A stretch of 64,000 nt of DNA from Candidatus Pacearchaeota archaeon (GTDB taxonomy: Archaea; Nanobdellota; Nanobdellia; UBA10117; JABICX01): assembly GCA_017608025.1 (NCBI GenBank), contig JAFCGM010000004.1, positions 26,744-90,743 on the forward strand, read 5' to 3'. A program made the translations under genes and the position numbers. Numbering within the stretch: position 1 is the stretch's first letter; each line of letters starts with the position of its first letter. The notes under the pieces are model-generated. The model did no database searches and was not told the origin of the DNA. It was given only the letters and a program-made list of their open reading frames with translations. This document shows, piece by piece, positions 8,410 through 17,522 of the stretch.

Positions 8410-10669
8410 CAGAATTAAGCCAGGATTTCCATTCAGAATAAATCTGCTCAGAATTCTTAACTTCATCAGAAATCTTGTGAAAAGCGTCATTTGCCTTAAG
8501 AACAAAATCTGCCTCAAGAAGCTCCGGCCTTTTCAGTTCTTCTGAAACTGCGATTAATTCCTCTTTAATTTTTTTCCTTAAAAGAATGTTGTTCCAAACA
8601 GCATTCCAATCTCCAAACCAATCCCTTACATTTCCTGCAATCGACTTTATAACTTCAGAATCTCCCTGCAAGAGATAATCTGTTGGCTCAAGTTCGTCTG
8701 TCTTTGGATTGTATTCAAAAAGAGGAACAAATCCGTTTTCAAGCAAAGGGTCTTCTTCCCATTCTTTCCTTACCTCAACAATCTGCGTAACCCTTCTTTT
8801 GCTCTTAAGCCCAGAAGCATCTTTTATTGTATTTGCAATCACAATTATATCTGTTGCCTTGAAACTTGTTTTCGGAACATTCAGGTCATTAACAACCCTA
8901 TCAAAAACCCCGTAAGCAGAATCACCGTGAATTGTTCCTGCAACAACATTTGCTAGAGCTCCGACTCTCATTGCCTCATATAATGCCCTAGCCTCCTCAC
9001 TTCTTATTTCTCCAACAATCAAGCAGGAATCCCCCATTCTTAAAGACGAACGAATTCCCTCTGAAGCAGAAAGACCTGCTTTTTCAATGCTCAAAGCACT
9101 CCGAACCTTAAGAGATTGGATGTCATAATTAAGGTTCTTAAGCTCCATAACTGGCAACTCTAAAGTGTCCTCAATAGTTATAATCCTGTGCTTTCTCATT
9201 ATTTCTATGAGAAAGCTTCCAAGCAATGATGTCTTTCCAGCACTCCTTGTTCCTGCAATAAGAAACGTTCTTGAACCGTCAAGCATAAACGAAAGAACTG
9301 CTGCTGCAAGAGGTGAAATCATCTTATTCTTCACAAACAAAGGCAAAGTCCACGGGCTGCTTCGATGCCTTCGAAAAGAATATGCAATACCGCTTGGACT
9401 TAGAGGCTCCTGAATTGCAGCCACCCTTATTCTTGCTTTTGGAAGAATCAACTCAGTATCCAAAATAGGATTTGCCTGGTCAAAAGGCCTTCCTGACAAA
9501 AGTCGAAGCTTTGTTGCCCAGTTTTCAACATCACGCGGAGTTGCAACAACATTTGTAATGCACTCGCCATAATCTGAATGAATAACACTAATTGCATTTG
9601 AAGATGCTGGAGCATTAATAACAACATCTTGAATTTTCGGGTCAGACAAAATCAACTCCACAACCCCGAAACCAATTGTGTACCTAACAAGAATGTCTGC
9701 CAATTTAGAAAGAAGCTCAGCATTTACATCCTGGCCTTTGTTCCTAAACAAATCACCCAGCAAGTCCCTTTCCACATTGAAAAAAACTCTTCTTGCCCGA
9801 AGAGGGTCCAAAAACTCTGACCTTGTGGGTTTGTGCCTCGCAACAATCTCTCTTGCCTCACTCAAAAGCATATAGTCATCTTCATTAAGGGTAAACTCTG
9901 GCGGAGTGAGATGGTAAATATGCCTTGTATCTCTTTTGCTTTTTAAAATAATAACCTTATTATCATCAAAAGAATATGAATCAATTTCCTCTGCATCTGG
10001 CGGATAAGAAGTCATGACTTTAGTGTAAAGAAAAGATGGCTTTATCTGCGACGAAAAAACCTTCAAATAAATGCTTCTGTCATCTGGAGAATAATCCTTT
10101 ATATTTTCCTTAACTTGCTGAATCAAAGCTGTGCTCTCAAGCTTTTTAAAAATCATTTCAAGGGTTTTGATAAAAATCTCATTGGTATCTCCGCAATGAT
10201 TGCATTTCCCAATGCCAGATCTTAGCTTTATCTTTTCCTTTTTGATTGCATCAATCAAATGAACATAAGCCCCAATTGGATCTTCTCGCAGCTCCAAAAA
10301 GACAATTATTCTCAAAAGATTATATCTATCTGGAAAGCAAACAGGGCAGTAAACCTCTCCCAGATATTCATTAGAAAGAACATTTTTCTCTTCAGAAAGC
10401 TCCTTAATTAACTCAGCAATTTCATAAAGCGCATCTACTGCAGCCTTGTCATAAACAAAAATCTCTCTTTGCTTGAACTCAATTCTGTCAACAGACCCAG
10501 TCTTCATTAAAATGTTTATTGTGGATGACATGCAGAAAGGGCTGTTTTCCAAACTCGGAACCTCAGCCTTGTCCTCATAATCAATCTTCAAAACCCTCTG
10601 CTCGCCCTCTGTAACAACAACATAATCTTTCTGTCCATTGCTTTTCTTGTTTTTCTTGTCTTCAGCCAT
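8396..10669 (-). CDS. Type II/IV secretion ATPase (TadA/ArlI/VirB11 family)
   Basis: 757 residues; the hexameric cytoplasmic ATPase that powers assembly of type IV pilus-like fibres. Visible parts: a zinc-binding pair CPVC (about 108) and CNHC (about 155) in the N-terminal domain, Walker A GTRSAGKTS near residue 472, acidic Walker B region CLIVGEIRSEEARA near 545, and a His box region GTIHGDSAYG just after. The arrangement VGEIRSEEARALYEAMRxGA is typical of the archaeal branch. The gene heads the pilus operon, just upstream of the TadC-like platform gene. Its C-terminal three residues and stop are made by a hairpin repeat, so the tail may have been altered. Confidence 0.9.
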   Translation of the reverse strand: MAEDKKNKKSNGQKDYVVVTEGEQRVLKIDYEDKAEVPSLENSPFCMSSTINILMKTGSVDRIEFKQREIFVYDKAAVDALYEIAELIKELSEEKNVLSNEYLGEVYCPVCFPDRYNLLRIIVFLELREDPIGAYVHLIDAIKKEKIKLRSGIGKCNHCGDTNEIFIKTLEMIFKKLESTALIQQVKENIKDYSPDDRSIYLKVFSSQIKPSFLYTKVMTSYPPDAEEIDSYSFDDNKVIILKSKRDTRHIYHLTPPEFTLNEDDYMLLSEAREIVARHKPTRSEFLDPLRARRVFFNVERDLLGDLFRNKGQDVNAELLSKLADILVRYTIGFGVVELILSDPKIQDVVINAPASSNAISVIHSDYGECITNVVATPRDVENWATKLRLLSGRPFDQANPILDTELILPKARIRVAAIQEPLSPSGIAYSFRRHRSSPWTLPLFVKNKMISPLAAAVLSFMLDGSRTFLIAGTRSAGKTSLLGSFLIEIMRKHRIITIEDTLELPVMELKNLNYDIQSLKVRSALSIEKAGLSASEGIRSSLRMGDSCLIVGEIRSEEARALYEAMRVGALANVVAGTIHGDSAYGVFDRVVNDLNVPKTSFKATDIIVIANTIKDASGLKSKRRVTQIVEVRKEWEEDPLLENGFVPLFEYNPKTDELEPTDYLLQGDSEVIKSIAGNVRDWFGDWNAVWNNILLRKKIKEELIAVSEELKRPELLEADFVLKANDAFHKISDEVKNSEQIYSEWKSWLNSALSF

Positions 10670-10757
10670 TTCAAGAACCTAAAAAGTTTACTATCCTTAC
10701 CGAGTTACATAAATTTATTTAATGCCTTCGCCTAATTAAAATACATAAACAGAATAT

Positions 10758-10783
10758 TTATAGTTTATGAATATAAACTATAA
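10758..10783. promoter_or_regulatory. Perfect 11-bp palindrome between divergent genes, operator candidate
   Basis: TTATAGTTTAT and ATAAACTATAA are exact inverted repeats separated by GAAT. They lie about 90 bp from the ATPase start (10669, minus) and 100 bp from the coiled-coil gene start (10883, plus), and the sequence overlaps TATA-box-like DNA. It could be a dimeric regulator site acting on either gene. Confidence 0.45.
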
Positions 10784-10806
10784 CTAAATAGAACCTTAAG
10801 TGTTTT

Positions 10807-10865
10807 CCGCCAGAAACGAACGTAGTTCGTGCCTATGAAATAGCGCTTTTTCCAAAAGGGCTAAG
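10807..10865. repeat. Hairpin cluster in the divergent intergenic region
   Basis: Contains the small palindrome CGAACGTAGTTCG and a GCGCTTTTTCCAAAAGGGC hairpin. The second resembles the dispersed hairpins at 48030-48055 and, more loosely, 8250-8275. Confidence 0.5.
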
Positions 10866-10882
10866 TCAAATAATAAACTAAA

Positions 10883-11236
10883 ATGGATGTTCCAAAACCT
10901 ACTAAATCCAACGCTTCTGTAATGCGAAGAATAAATCTAATTGAAGACAGAATTGACAGCCTCAGAGATCACATTAACTTAATTGAAAACAACTCTCTAG
11001 AAAAAAGTAAGGAATTGAACAAGGAAATTCGGGAACTAAATGAAAAAATCCGTGAACTCAAAAGCAGTCTTTTAACAATTGAAGAAAGCATGTCGCAAAT
11101 GATTGAAAAATTTGAACAGTTTGCAACAAAAGAGCAATTCAAAATTCTCGAAAGGTATTTATATTTTCTAAACCCATTAGATTATGTAACAAAAAAAGAG
11201 GTTAAAAACCTCATAAATGAAATCCTGGAGGAATAA
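10883..11236 (+). CDS. Coiled-coil protein of unknown function
   Basis: 117 residues. After a short N-terminal arm the chain is a long charged coiled coil (about residues 12-85) with heptad-like Ile/Leu spacing, then a short helical end. No membrane segment. The next gene starts two bases after its stop, with a good Shine-Dalgarno inside this gene's last codons, so the two are co-transcribed. The partner is also a coiled-coil protein, so the pair may assemble together. No family recognised. Confidence 0.75.
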   Translation: MDVPKPTKSNASVMRRINLIEDRIDSLRDHINLIENNSLEKSKELNKEIRELNEKIRELKSSLLTIEESMSQMIEKFEQFATKEQFKILERYLYFLNPLDYVTKKEVKNLINEILEE

Positions 11237-11237
11237 T

Positions 11238-11906
11238 ATGTTTAACAAAAACAAAAAAGATGATTTAGATTTGCCGCCTTTGCCCCCCTCTCTTTCTGAA
11301 GACTATTCAGCAGCAACTCCTGACTTGTCAAATCAAGTAAGCAACATAGAAAAATCTCAATTAAATACAGGAAATCCAATACCACAGCAATCCCAAAATC
11401 AGCAGCCGCTAGCAGAAATGCCAAAAGCACCAATACCATCATCACCTACTGCAGTAGCACCTATCCCTTCAATTGCTCCAGCACCTCCTCAAAATTCTCA
11501 GAATGAAATAGAAATGTTTACTGAAGACCTTGAAAAAATAGCAGACGCAATTATTGAAGAAAAAATGGACAAAATAAAGGAAAAAATTGATGAAGTAAAC
11601 AGCATGAAAGACAAACTAAGTTCGCAAATAAATTCTCTTTCAGCAAATGTTAATGCAATGAATGAACGCCTGAATAACATGGAAAATGCTGTTTTGTCAA
11701 AAGTCAAAGACTACAACCAGAACATCAAAAATGTAAAAATAGAACTTGAAGCAGTTGGAAAAGTTTTTGAAAAACTCATTCCTGAATTCACAACAAATGT
11801 AAAAGACCTTCGGGAAATTGTCCAAACAAAAAAATCTGCTTCGGTTTTACCATCATCAAAAACAAAGAAGAAGCGAGGACGAGGAAGACCACCAAAAAAC
11901 AAGTAA
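11238..11906 (+). CDS. Pro-rich, coiled-coil protein with AT-hook tail
   Basis: 222 residues from ATG 11238; GGAGG at 11227-11231 decides this start over an upstream in-frame ATG at 11217. Three parts are visible: an acidic DLDLPPLPP start and a Pro/Gln/Ala-rich disordered arm (about 10-95), a coiled coil (about 100-185), and a basic tail KKKRGRGRPPKNK that matches an AT-hook (core RGRP), which binds the minor groove of AT-rich DNA. The protein from 32362 has the same Leu/Pro start and a C-terminal coiled coil but no AT-hook. Possibly a tether between a cytoplasmic scaffold and DNA; this is inference. Confidence 0.75.
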   Translation: MFNKNKKDDLDLPPLPPSLSEDYSAATPDLSNQVSNIEKSQLNTGNPIPQQSQNQQPLAEMPKAPIPSSPTAVAPIPSIAPAPPQNSQNEIEMFTEDLEKIADAIIEEKMDKIKEKIDEVNSMKDKLSSQINSLSANVNAMNERLNNMENAVLSKVKDYNQNIKNVKIELEAVGKVFEKLIPEFTTNVKDLREIVQTKKSASVLPSSKTKKKRGRGRPPKNK

Positions 11907-11960
11907 TTTTTTCAATTTTTTTCTCTAACTTAGTTTTTCTTTGGAGTTGATAAAAACTTT

Positions 11961-11984
11961 CTTTTTACAAAAAGAAAGAACTTA
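11961..11984. repeat. Hairpin between convergent genes
   Basis: ACTTTCTTTTTACAAAAAGA with its matching arm forms an AT-rich stem between the end of the AT-hook gene and the end of the minus-strand membrane gene. T-runs on both strands make it a possible two-way terminator. Confidence 0.5.
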
Positions 11985-12530
11985 TTTAGCCACAAAATAA
12001 GCAGTCAGCCCTGCTATTAAAATAAGCAAAATCAAAGCAATTACTGCTGGATTGAGAATTGTGTCATACAAAAAGCCTCTGTTAAGGTCTTGTTCAAACG
12101 CAACCTCTTCCTCTGCAGTCATTTCTCCTTCAGAATACTGATACTCTCTCACTGGATTTATAGTCTCAAAAGAAGTTATAAAAATAATCAATATTCCAAT
12201 TAAAAAAACAGAAAAACCAATAATACTTACTGTTTTTGTCATGCTTTCTGCCCCAGTAAACTTCAGAAGCATAAACACTAAAAAAATAATCACAAGCAGT
12301 CCGGTTGCAAAAGGAAGAATATCGCTCAGAAATTTTGTAGCTGGCAAAACGCTTGCAAAGACAAGGCCAACTAAAAAAGCAATGACAACATTAACTGCAA
12401 CATTCTCTCCAAGAACCTGCGTCTTGGCAAGAACTGCATAAACAATTAAAGAAACTAAAATAAGAGGAACAACTACCCCAATAAATCCTGTGCTTTCCAG
12501 AAGTGTCAGTCCGCTTAAAAAAGATGCCAT
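11982..12530 (-). CDS. Multi-pass membrane protein, member of a four-paralogue family
   Basis: 182 residues with about five hydrophobic segments. The pattern VVPLILVSLIVYAVLAKTQ followed by NVVIAFLVGLVF recurs in the next protein upstream (IIPFVLVFALVYGILRYSK, NVVIAFAISFLV) and, more loosely, in the N-terminal halves of the two large proteins encoded at 13742-15754 and 15798-17486. A charged stretch (about 130-155) lies between the last two helices. Last gene of a five-gene minus-strand operon. Function unknown. Confidence 0.75.
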   Translation of the reverse strand: MASFLSGLTLLESTGFIGVVVPLILVSLIVYAVLAKTQVLGENVAVNVVIAFLVGLVFASVLPATKFLSDILPFATGLLVIIFLVFMLLKFTGAESMTKTVSIIGFSVFLIGILIIFITSFETINPVREYQYSEGEMTAEEEVAFEQDLNRGFLYDTILNPAVIALILLILIAGLTAYFVAK

Positions 12531-12537
12531 TTAATAT

Positions 12538-13095
12538 TTAATCTTTTTTTGCTTTTGCTACATACACAACAACAAGCAAAGGAATTCCAATCAAGAGAGC
12601 AAGACCAATCATTAGGTTAACAACTTCTGCTGTGAAAACATCTTTAACTGAACTAGGATCAATATTCACATATGAAAGAATGTTCCATCCAAAAGAATAA
12701 AACAAAACTCCTACAAAAATTATAACCAATATCACTGCAATAAATTTAGCTCCTTTCTTCTGCTCTCCCAAATAGTTTTGTGTCTTGAATCCTGCAAAGC
12801 CCAACAAAAGCAAAACCATTAAAGCAATTACAAGAAGCAAGGCTGTATTTGGAACAAAAGCATTAATCATCTGAACAATGTTTGTCGTAGCAATTACAAG
12901 AAATGAAATTGCAAAAGCAATTACAACGTTTATGGCATTTGTTCTTTTTTCATCCGGGTCTCCAAGAATTTTAGAATATCTAAGAATTCCGTAAACCAAA
13001 GCAAAGACAAGAACAAATGGAATTATCGTGTTGAAAAACCCGATTTTACTTGCAAAATCTAAAGCATTAGTTAATGGTGCACTAGTGTCTACCAA
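12538..13095 (-). CDS. Multi-pass membrane protein, member of a four-paralogue family
   Basis: 185 residues starting at TTG 13095-13093. No ATG is suitably placed, but a Shine-Dalgarno GAGGT lies at 13107-13103, seven bases upstream, which supports the TTG. Five hydrophobic segments; the module IPFVLVFALVYGIL ... NVVIAFAISFLV matches the protein encoded directly downstream. The two genes are seven bases apart. Probably subunits of one membrane complex with the other family members of this operon. Confidence 0.75.
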   Translation of the reverse strand: MVDTSAPLTNALDFASKIGFFNTIIPFVLVFALVYGILRYSKILGDPDEKRTNAINVVIAFAISFLVIATTNIVQMINAFVPNTALLLVIALMVLLLLGFAGFKTQNYLGEQKKGAKFIAVILVIIFVGVLFYSFGWNILSYVNIDPSSVKDVFTAEVVNLMIGLALLIGIPLLVVVYVAKAKKD

Positions 13096-13102
13096 GTTTA
13101 TT

Positions 13103-13107
13103 ACCTC
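13103..13107 (-). promoter_or_regulatory. Shine-Dalgarno that decides a TTG start
   Basis: GAGGT on the minus strand, seven bases before the TTG of the 185-residue membrane protein. Confidence 0.5.
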
Positions 13108-13157
13108 GTTATATATTTTTTAAACACCTTGTTCAATATAAATGTTTTGTTGGTTGC

Positions 13158-13682
13158 TTAATCAATAACTCTGCTAAGCTTTTCAATTGAATAATAATAA
13201 TTCAATACATTTTCAGACATTTCAGAAGCTTTCTGAATAATTGCCCGAAGTTCTTCTAATTTGTCCTTAACATCTTTTTTATTAACATCTTTATCCCTTA
13301 GCCAGCTCATAATGTTTCTAAGCTTTTTGTTGTACTTTATAACTACCTTTGCGCATTTTTTTCCATTTTTTAAAGCAGAAATAATTCTCTCAACATCTTC
13401 TTTTGAAACATTGGTTTCCTTAAAATTTGTTTCATTAAGAAGTTTAGAATATTTTATTAAAGAAGCATTAAAACTGCGAATCATAAATTCCATATCATCT
13501 TCAATCTTGCCTAAGTTGCCTTTTTTCATAAACCGGGAAATTGTAGATGAAACTGAAGCAACATTGCTAAAATCCTCACTTTCAAAATCCCTAACATTAG
13601 AGCTCAACTCCCTAAATTCAGAAATAACATTTGATATTTTTCTTTTCTTCTTTTGCTTTCTGAAAACATCAATTAACCCCAT
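13158..13682 (-). CDS. Helical cytoplasmic protein of the membrane-module operon
   Basis: 174 residues, no signal or membrane segment, very basic N-terminus (FRKQKKKRK), then predicted helices throughout. Its style resembles the long helical C-terminal domains of the two large membrane proteins encoded upstream, so it may be a free version of that domain or bind to it. It sits between them and the two small membrane genes. No family recognised. Confidence 0.7.
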   Translation of the reverse strand: MGLIDVFRKQKKKRKISNVISEFRELSSNVRDFESEDFSNVASVSSTISRFMKKGNLGKIEDDMEFMIRSFNASLIKYSKLLNETNFKETNVSKEDVERIISALKNGKKCAKVVIKYNKKLRNIMSWLRDKDVNKKDVKDKLEELRAIIQKASEMSENVLNYYYSIEKLSRVID

Positions 13683-13741
13683 TTGCTTTGCTTCCTTTTA
13701 ATTCCGATTTCACAACAATAAGCATCAGGCAAATAAAAGCA

Positions 13742-15754
13742 TTACTTTCCAAACTTTTCAATCAAATCAATTTCCTCATCCATAAGCTTCATAAGTCGAC
13801 CTCGATTAATCTTAAAAATAGTGCTTCCTTCACCAAGATACTTCAAGATAACATTAAAGTATCCATCATAATTTTCACAAGCAGCTCTTGCATTGTCTGC
13901 ACTGTAAGTAAGAAGAGTTCTCTCAACATAATAGCAAAGCTTCAAAGGACCTAAAGAAAGTGTTGAGATTATGTCAAGATAATTTCTAATAATATTCTCT
14001 TTTTCTTTTCTGTCTGCTGAAGATAAATCTCCAATATTCTTCAAATCTGAAGAAAGTGCTTTTTTAAGCTCAGTAATTTTCTTTGATATGCTTTCGTTGC
14101 TGAACTTCTTTGAGTTCATCTCAATCTTTGCAATCTGCTTATCAGAAAAGTCGCTTAAATTTACAATCAGGTCTTTGTTATTCTTCTTAAGGTAATTTAT
14201 AATTGAAACAAGTTTGGTAAAATACGGTTGGCTTCCTCTTTGTTTTTTATAAAGCTCTTTGCTTGAAAAATCAAGAAATTCCTTGGTTTTTTTATGCGCT
14301 TCTGAAAAAATTTTATAAAAATTAAAAGCTGCAATTACAGAAAAGTACGTTTTCTTATAATATATTCCAAAAGATTTCAGAAAATTTATTGATTCTGTTT
14401 TGTATTTTGAAGCTTCTTTCTCCATTTTATTTCTTAATTTAAATAGCTCTTCATTGTAAGCAATTTCCTGTTTCTTTTCATTTCCTTTTGCTTCTAAAAT
14501 TTTATTAAAAGCCTTTTCAGTTTCTGACTTAAGTTTTTTTGTAAAAGATCTAAAATAATACTGATGTAAAAAAGATCTTTCTTTGTAAATTGATTTTGCT
14601 CTAAGTCTTTCAAAATGAGATATAGCTCTTCGAACAACTGTAAACAAATCCTTAATGTTAAGTTTGTCAAATCTGTCTTTTGCTTTTTTGAACTCTGGCT
14701 TTAAATAATAATTTTGTATTCTATTATTAAGTTCTTTTATAGTTATCTTTTCAAGTTCATCTAAAACTCTGTCAAGATATTTAATATATTTATTACAAAG
14801 TCTTTTTTTTCTTCCTACAAAAGACGGCTTTAGTTTTGGTTTTTCTAGTTCTTCTTCATCTTCAACTTCCTCAAACTCAGGAAGATCTTCTTCAGGCTCT
14901 TGCTGTTCTGGTTGTGGCTCTTCCTGTCCTTGCCCTGGTTGCTCTCCGATATTTCCCTCTGATTCTTCTTTCTCTGCCGAAACCGCAGGTTCAGGTTTAG
15001 TTTTTTCAGGCGGTTCCTGCTGTCTATGTGTTTCAGGTTGCCCTGCTAGCTGTTCCTTTCCCGGTTTTTCCTGTTCAGACTCAGGAGGTTTACCACCTCT
15101 TTTACTAAAATCGCTTCCCAAGCTTTTGAACTTCTTTCCTTTAAAAGCACTTAAAATAAAGCAAATAATTCCTACAATCATTAAGATTATCCCCATAAAA
15201 ATCAAAACATCTGAAATTGCTCCTGAAATCAACAACTTGTAGCCAAGCAAATCAAACAAAAAACCGATTGCAAGTGCAATAACTCCAAAATAAAGAAGTT
15301 TCCCGCAAGTTTTCAGTTCTTTATTAAGCATTACAAAAAAAGCATTCACAGTCATTATTATTCCAAAAACTGCAAGCAAAATCAAAGAATAAGCTCCAAC
15401 AAACTCCATCACATTTATTTCCTGAAAATAAACAAACCCTGATCCAGCAAGCCCTAAAATAATTGAAATCGGAACTGAAATTCTAGCAAATGCTTTGCTG
15501 TCCTTGTAAATAGTTTTTCCAACCATTGAAAACAAAAACCAAACAACGAAAAAAATCAAAGTAAATGTCAGCATAAAATTTAATCCATTTGCACCAAGAA
15601 TATTGCCAACAAAAGAAAGCGCATATCCAAAAGATGCTCCGCTTTCTGGAGAAATGAAACTCTCTGAAACTTCTGAAACATTATAAGCAGAAACTGGAAT
15701 AAATAGCAAAAGCATAACAAATACTGCTGAAGCTGTTCTAACCAGCTGATTCAT
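13742..15754 (-). CDS. Large membrane protein: signal peptide, multi-pass module, Pro/Glu linker, helical cytoplasmic domain
   Basis: 670 residues. An N-terminal hydrophobic signal (MNQLVRTASAVFVMLLLF) is followed by about five more membrane segments (65-205), then a linker of about 90 residues rich in Pro, Glu and Gln, then a charged all-helical domain of about 370 residues. The membrane part contains GKTIYKDSKAF and GLAGSGFVYF, repeated almost exactly in the 562-residue protein encoded next to it. The two are paralogues with different linkers. Possibly an anchor for a cytoplasmic or surface assembly. Unknown family. Confidence 0.75.
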   Translation of the reverse strand: MNQLVRTASAVFVMLLLFIPVSAYNVSEVSESFISPESGASFGYALSFVGNILGANGLNFMLTFTLIFFVVWFLFSMVGKTIYKDSKAFARISVPISIILGLAGSGFVYFQEINVMEFVGAYSLILLAVFGIIMTVNAFFVMLNKELKTCGKLLYFGVIALAIGFLFDLLGYKLLISGAISDVLIFMGIILMIVGIICFILSAFKGKKFKSLGSDFSKRGGKPPESEQEKPGKEQLAGQPETHRQQEPPEKTKPEPAVSAEKEESEGNIGEQPGQGQEEPQPEQQEPEEDLPEFEEVEDEEELEKPKLKPSFVGRKKRLCNKYIKYLDRVLDELEKITIKELNNRIQNYYLKPEFKKAKDRFDKLNIKDLFTVVRRAISHFERLRAKSIYKERSFLHQYYFRSFTKKLKSETEKAFNKILEAKGNEKKQEIAYNEELFKLRNKMEKEASKYKTESINFLKSFGIYYKKTYFSVIAAFNFYKIFSEAHKKTKEFLDFSSKELYKKQRGSQPYFTKLVSIINYLKKNNKDLIVNLSDFSDKQIAKIEMNSKKFSNESISKKITELKKALSSDLKNIGDLSSADRKEKENIIRNYLDIISTLSLGPLKLCYYVERTLLTYSADNARAACENYDGYFNVILKYLGEGSTIFKINRGRLMKLMDEEIDLIEKFGK

Positions 15755-15797
15755 GCATAAAAATAGAATTCATTTTATATAAAATATACTCAAGTAA

Positions 15798-17486
15798 TCA
15801 TTTCGGAGGATTCAAATTGATTTGACGGCCTGTCTGCATAATTACTCCTTTCTCTATTTTTTTCTTGATTTCCTTCCGCCTCTGCTTTCTGTTCTTTTCA
15901 ATAGTTTTTTTGTAATCCTTTGACTTTGAGTTTATTTGATTTGCAATTTCTGATGCCTGTTTAATAAGCTCTCCAAAAAATTGCTCTTTTTCCTTTTCAT
16001 ATTCAGCAACCTTAACAAAAATGTCTCGTGAATTTCTCTTAGCTCTTATGTAAAAATTCATTGCATAGTTATACATTTTATAAAGTTTCTGTATCCGAGC
16101 CAGCAGTTCATCTCTCTTAATTGAAGCTTTTGTTCTAAGATCTTTCTCTAATTTCTCTTTTTCTTCGTCAAATTTGTTCAAACAGCTTGTTGAGTAAGCA
16201 AAAGTTTTGTCTGAAGAATCAATAATGTTCTTAATCTCATCAAGTTTAGGAGCATACTCTTTTGACTTATTCACAATATCAGTTAGAATATCTTTGTAGT
16301 TGTTTTCATTGTAAATCGCTACCCAGATTTTAAAAGTGCCTTTGCCTTTCTTTATTTTCTTTTTGTATTTCCCATCAACATTTTTTGCTATGCTATTGAA
16401 AATCTTGCTTCTCAAATTTTTTTCATCAAGTTCCTTGTCAAATTCTTTTAATTTTTCGAAAAGTTTCTTTCCTTTTTCAAGTTCCGCATCATCCTTACGA
16501 ATCAACTTTAATGAAGAGTTATCTTTAATTTTTCCCAAATCTTTTAAAAGCTGATCATTATCAAAAGTCCCTCTTAAAATATAACGATAAATCTCATCTA
16601 ATTTAATCAAATCCTTTCTTCCTTTTTTGTACCTGCCTTTTTCAATCCAAGAAAAAGAACCCAAATCGCGTATAGTTTTCGAAACATCATCAAGAAGCTT
16701 GTTAGATTTTTTTTCAGCATCTGTTAAATCCTCATCACTTCCGTTTGCATTTTCATCAATATTGCCTTCAGTATTTATTCCTTCATATCCTGTAACTTCA
16801 TCATCAAAGTTATCTTCTCTTTTATCTTTCTTTTTTCCGCCAAACCATCCTTTAATAACAAGAATCAAAGAAATTATTGCTGTAAAGAATCCGACAAGCA
16901 TTGTCAAAACCGCCAAACCATGAGCCCAGCCCGGAGCTGAAAGAGGCAAAATTCCTGAAGCAAAAATTCCGGCAACAAACAAGATAACTCCCATTGCTAA
17001 TGCCTTTCTTGAACCAGTAAAGCCTTTGTTTGAAAGAGTGAAAAAAGCATTAATGGCCTGCATAATTCCAAAAATGCCAGCAATAATGAAAATATTCGGA
17101 CCTAAAAAACCAAAAACATCAATTTTATTGAAGTAAACAAATCCCGCTCCAGACGCTCCCAAAATTATTGATAAGGGATTATCCAATCCCTTAAAAATCT
17201 TGGAATCCTTGTAAATTGTCTTCCCAATTGAGCCAAGTAAAAATTTTACAACAACAAAAATCAATGCAAAAGTAATTACAAAATTGACTCCGTCTTCTCC
17301 AAGAACATAGCCAATTGAAGCCATGCCCATATTAAAAGCATCTCCGCCTTTTTCAAATGCTTCGCCAACATTTTCATATTCATCATATCCGAAAAAGTCA
17401 ATTTCAGCTAAAACAGGTGAAACTATAAAAAAAAATGCAATTAATAAAAATATGCCTAGAAATGCTTTCTTAAAGCCAATGTTCAT
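15798..17486 (-). CDS. Large membrane protein paralogous to its neighbour
   Basis: 562 residues: signal-like first helix, about five further membrane segments up to residue 225, a short acidic linker, then a Lys/Glu-rich helical domain to the end. GKTIYKDSKIF plus GASGAGFVYF mark the shared membrane module. First gene of the five-gene operon. The same helix pair also appears in reduced form in the two 180-residue proteins at the operon end, so the operon encodes four versions of one membrane module. Confidence 0.75.
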   Translation of the reverse strand: MNIGFKKAFLGIFLLIAFFFIVSPVLAEIDFFGYDEYENVGEAFEKGGDAFNMGMASIGYVLGEDGVNFVITFALIFVVVKFLLGSIGKTIYKDSKIFKGLDNPLSIILGASGAGFVYFNKIDVFGFLGPNIFIIAGIFGIMQAINAFFTLSNKGFTGSRKALAMGVILFVAGIFASGILPLSAPGWAHGLAVLTMLVGFFTAIISLILVIKGWFGGKKKDKREDNFDDEVTGYEGINTEGNIDENANGSDEDLTDAEKKSNKLLDDVSKTIRDLGSFSWIEKGRYKKGRKDLIKLDEIYRYILRGTFDNDQLLKDLGKIKDNSSLKLIRKDDAELEKGKKLFEKLKEFDKELDEKNLRSKIFNSIAKNVDGKYKKKIKKGKGTFKIWVAIYNENNYKDILTDIVNKSKEYAPKLDEIKNIIDSSDKTFAYSTSCLNKFDEEKEKLEKDLRTKASIKRDELLARIQKLYKMYNYAMNFYIRAKRNSRDIFVKVAEYEKEKEQFFGELIKQASEIANQINSKSKDYKKTIEKNRKQRRKEIKKKIEKGVIMQTGRQINLNPPK

Positions 17487-17522
17487 ACTCTAATTTAAAA
17501 AATCGAATTATATAAATCTTGC

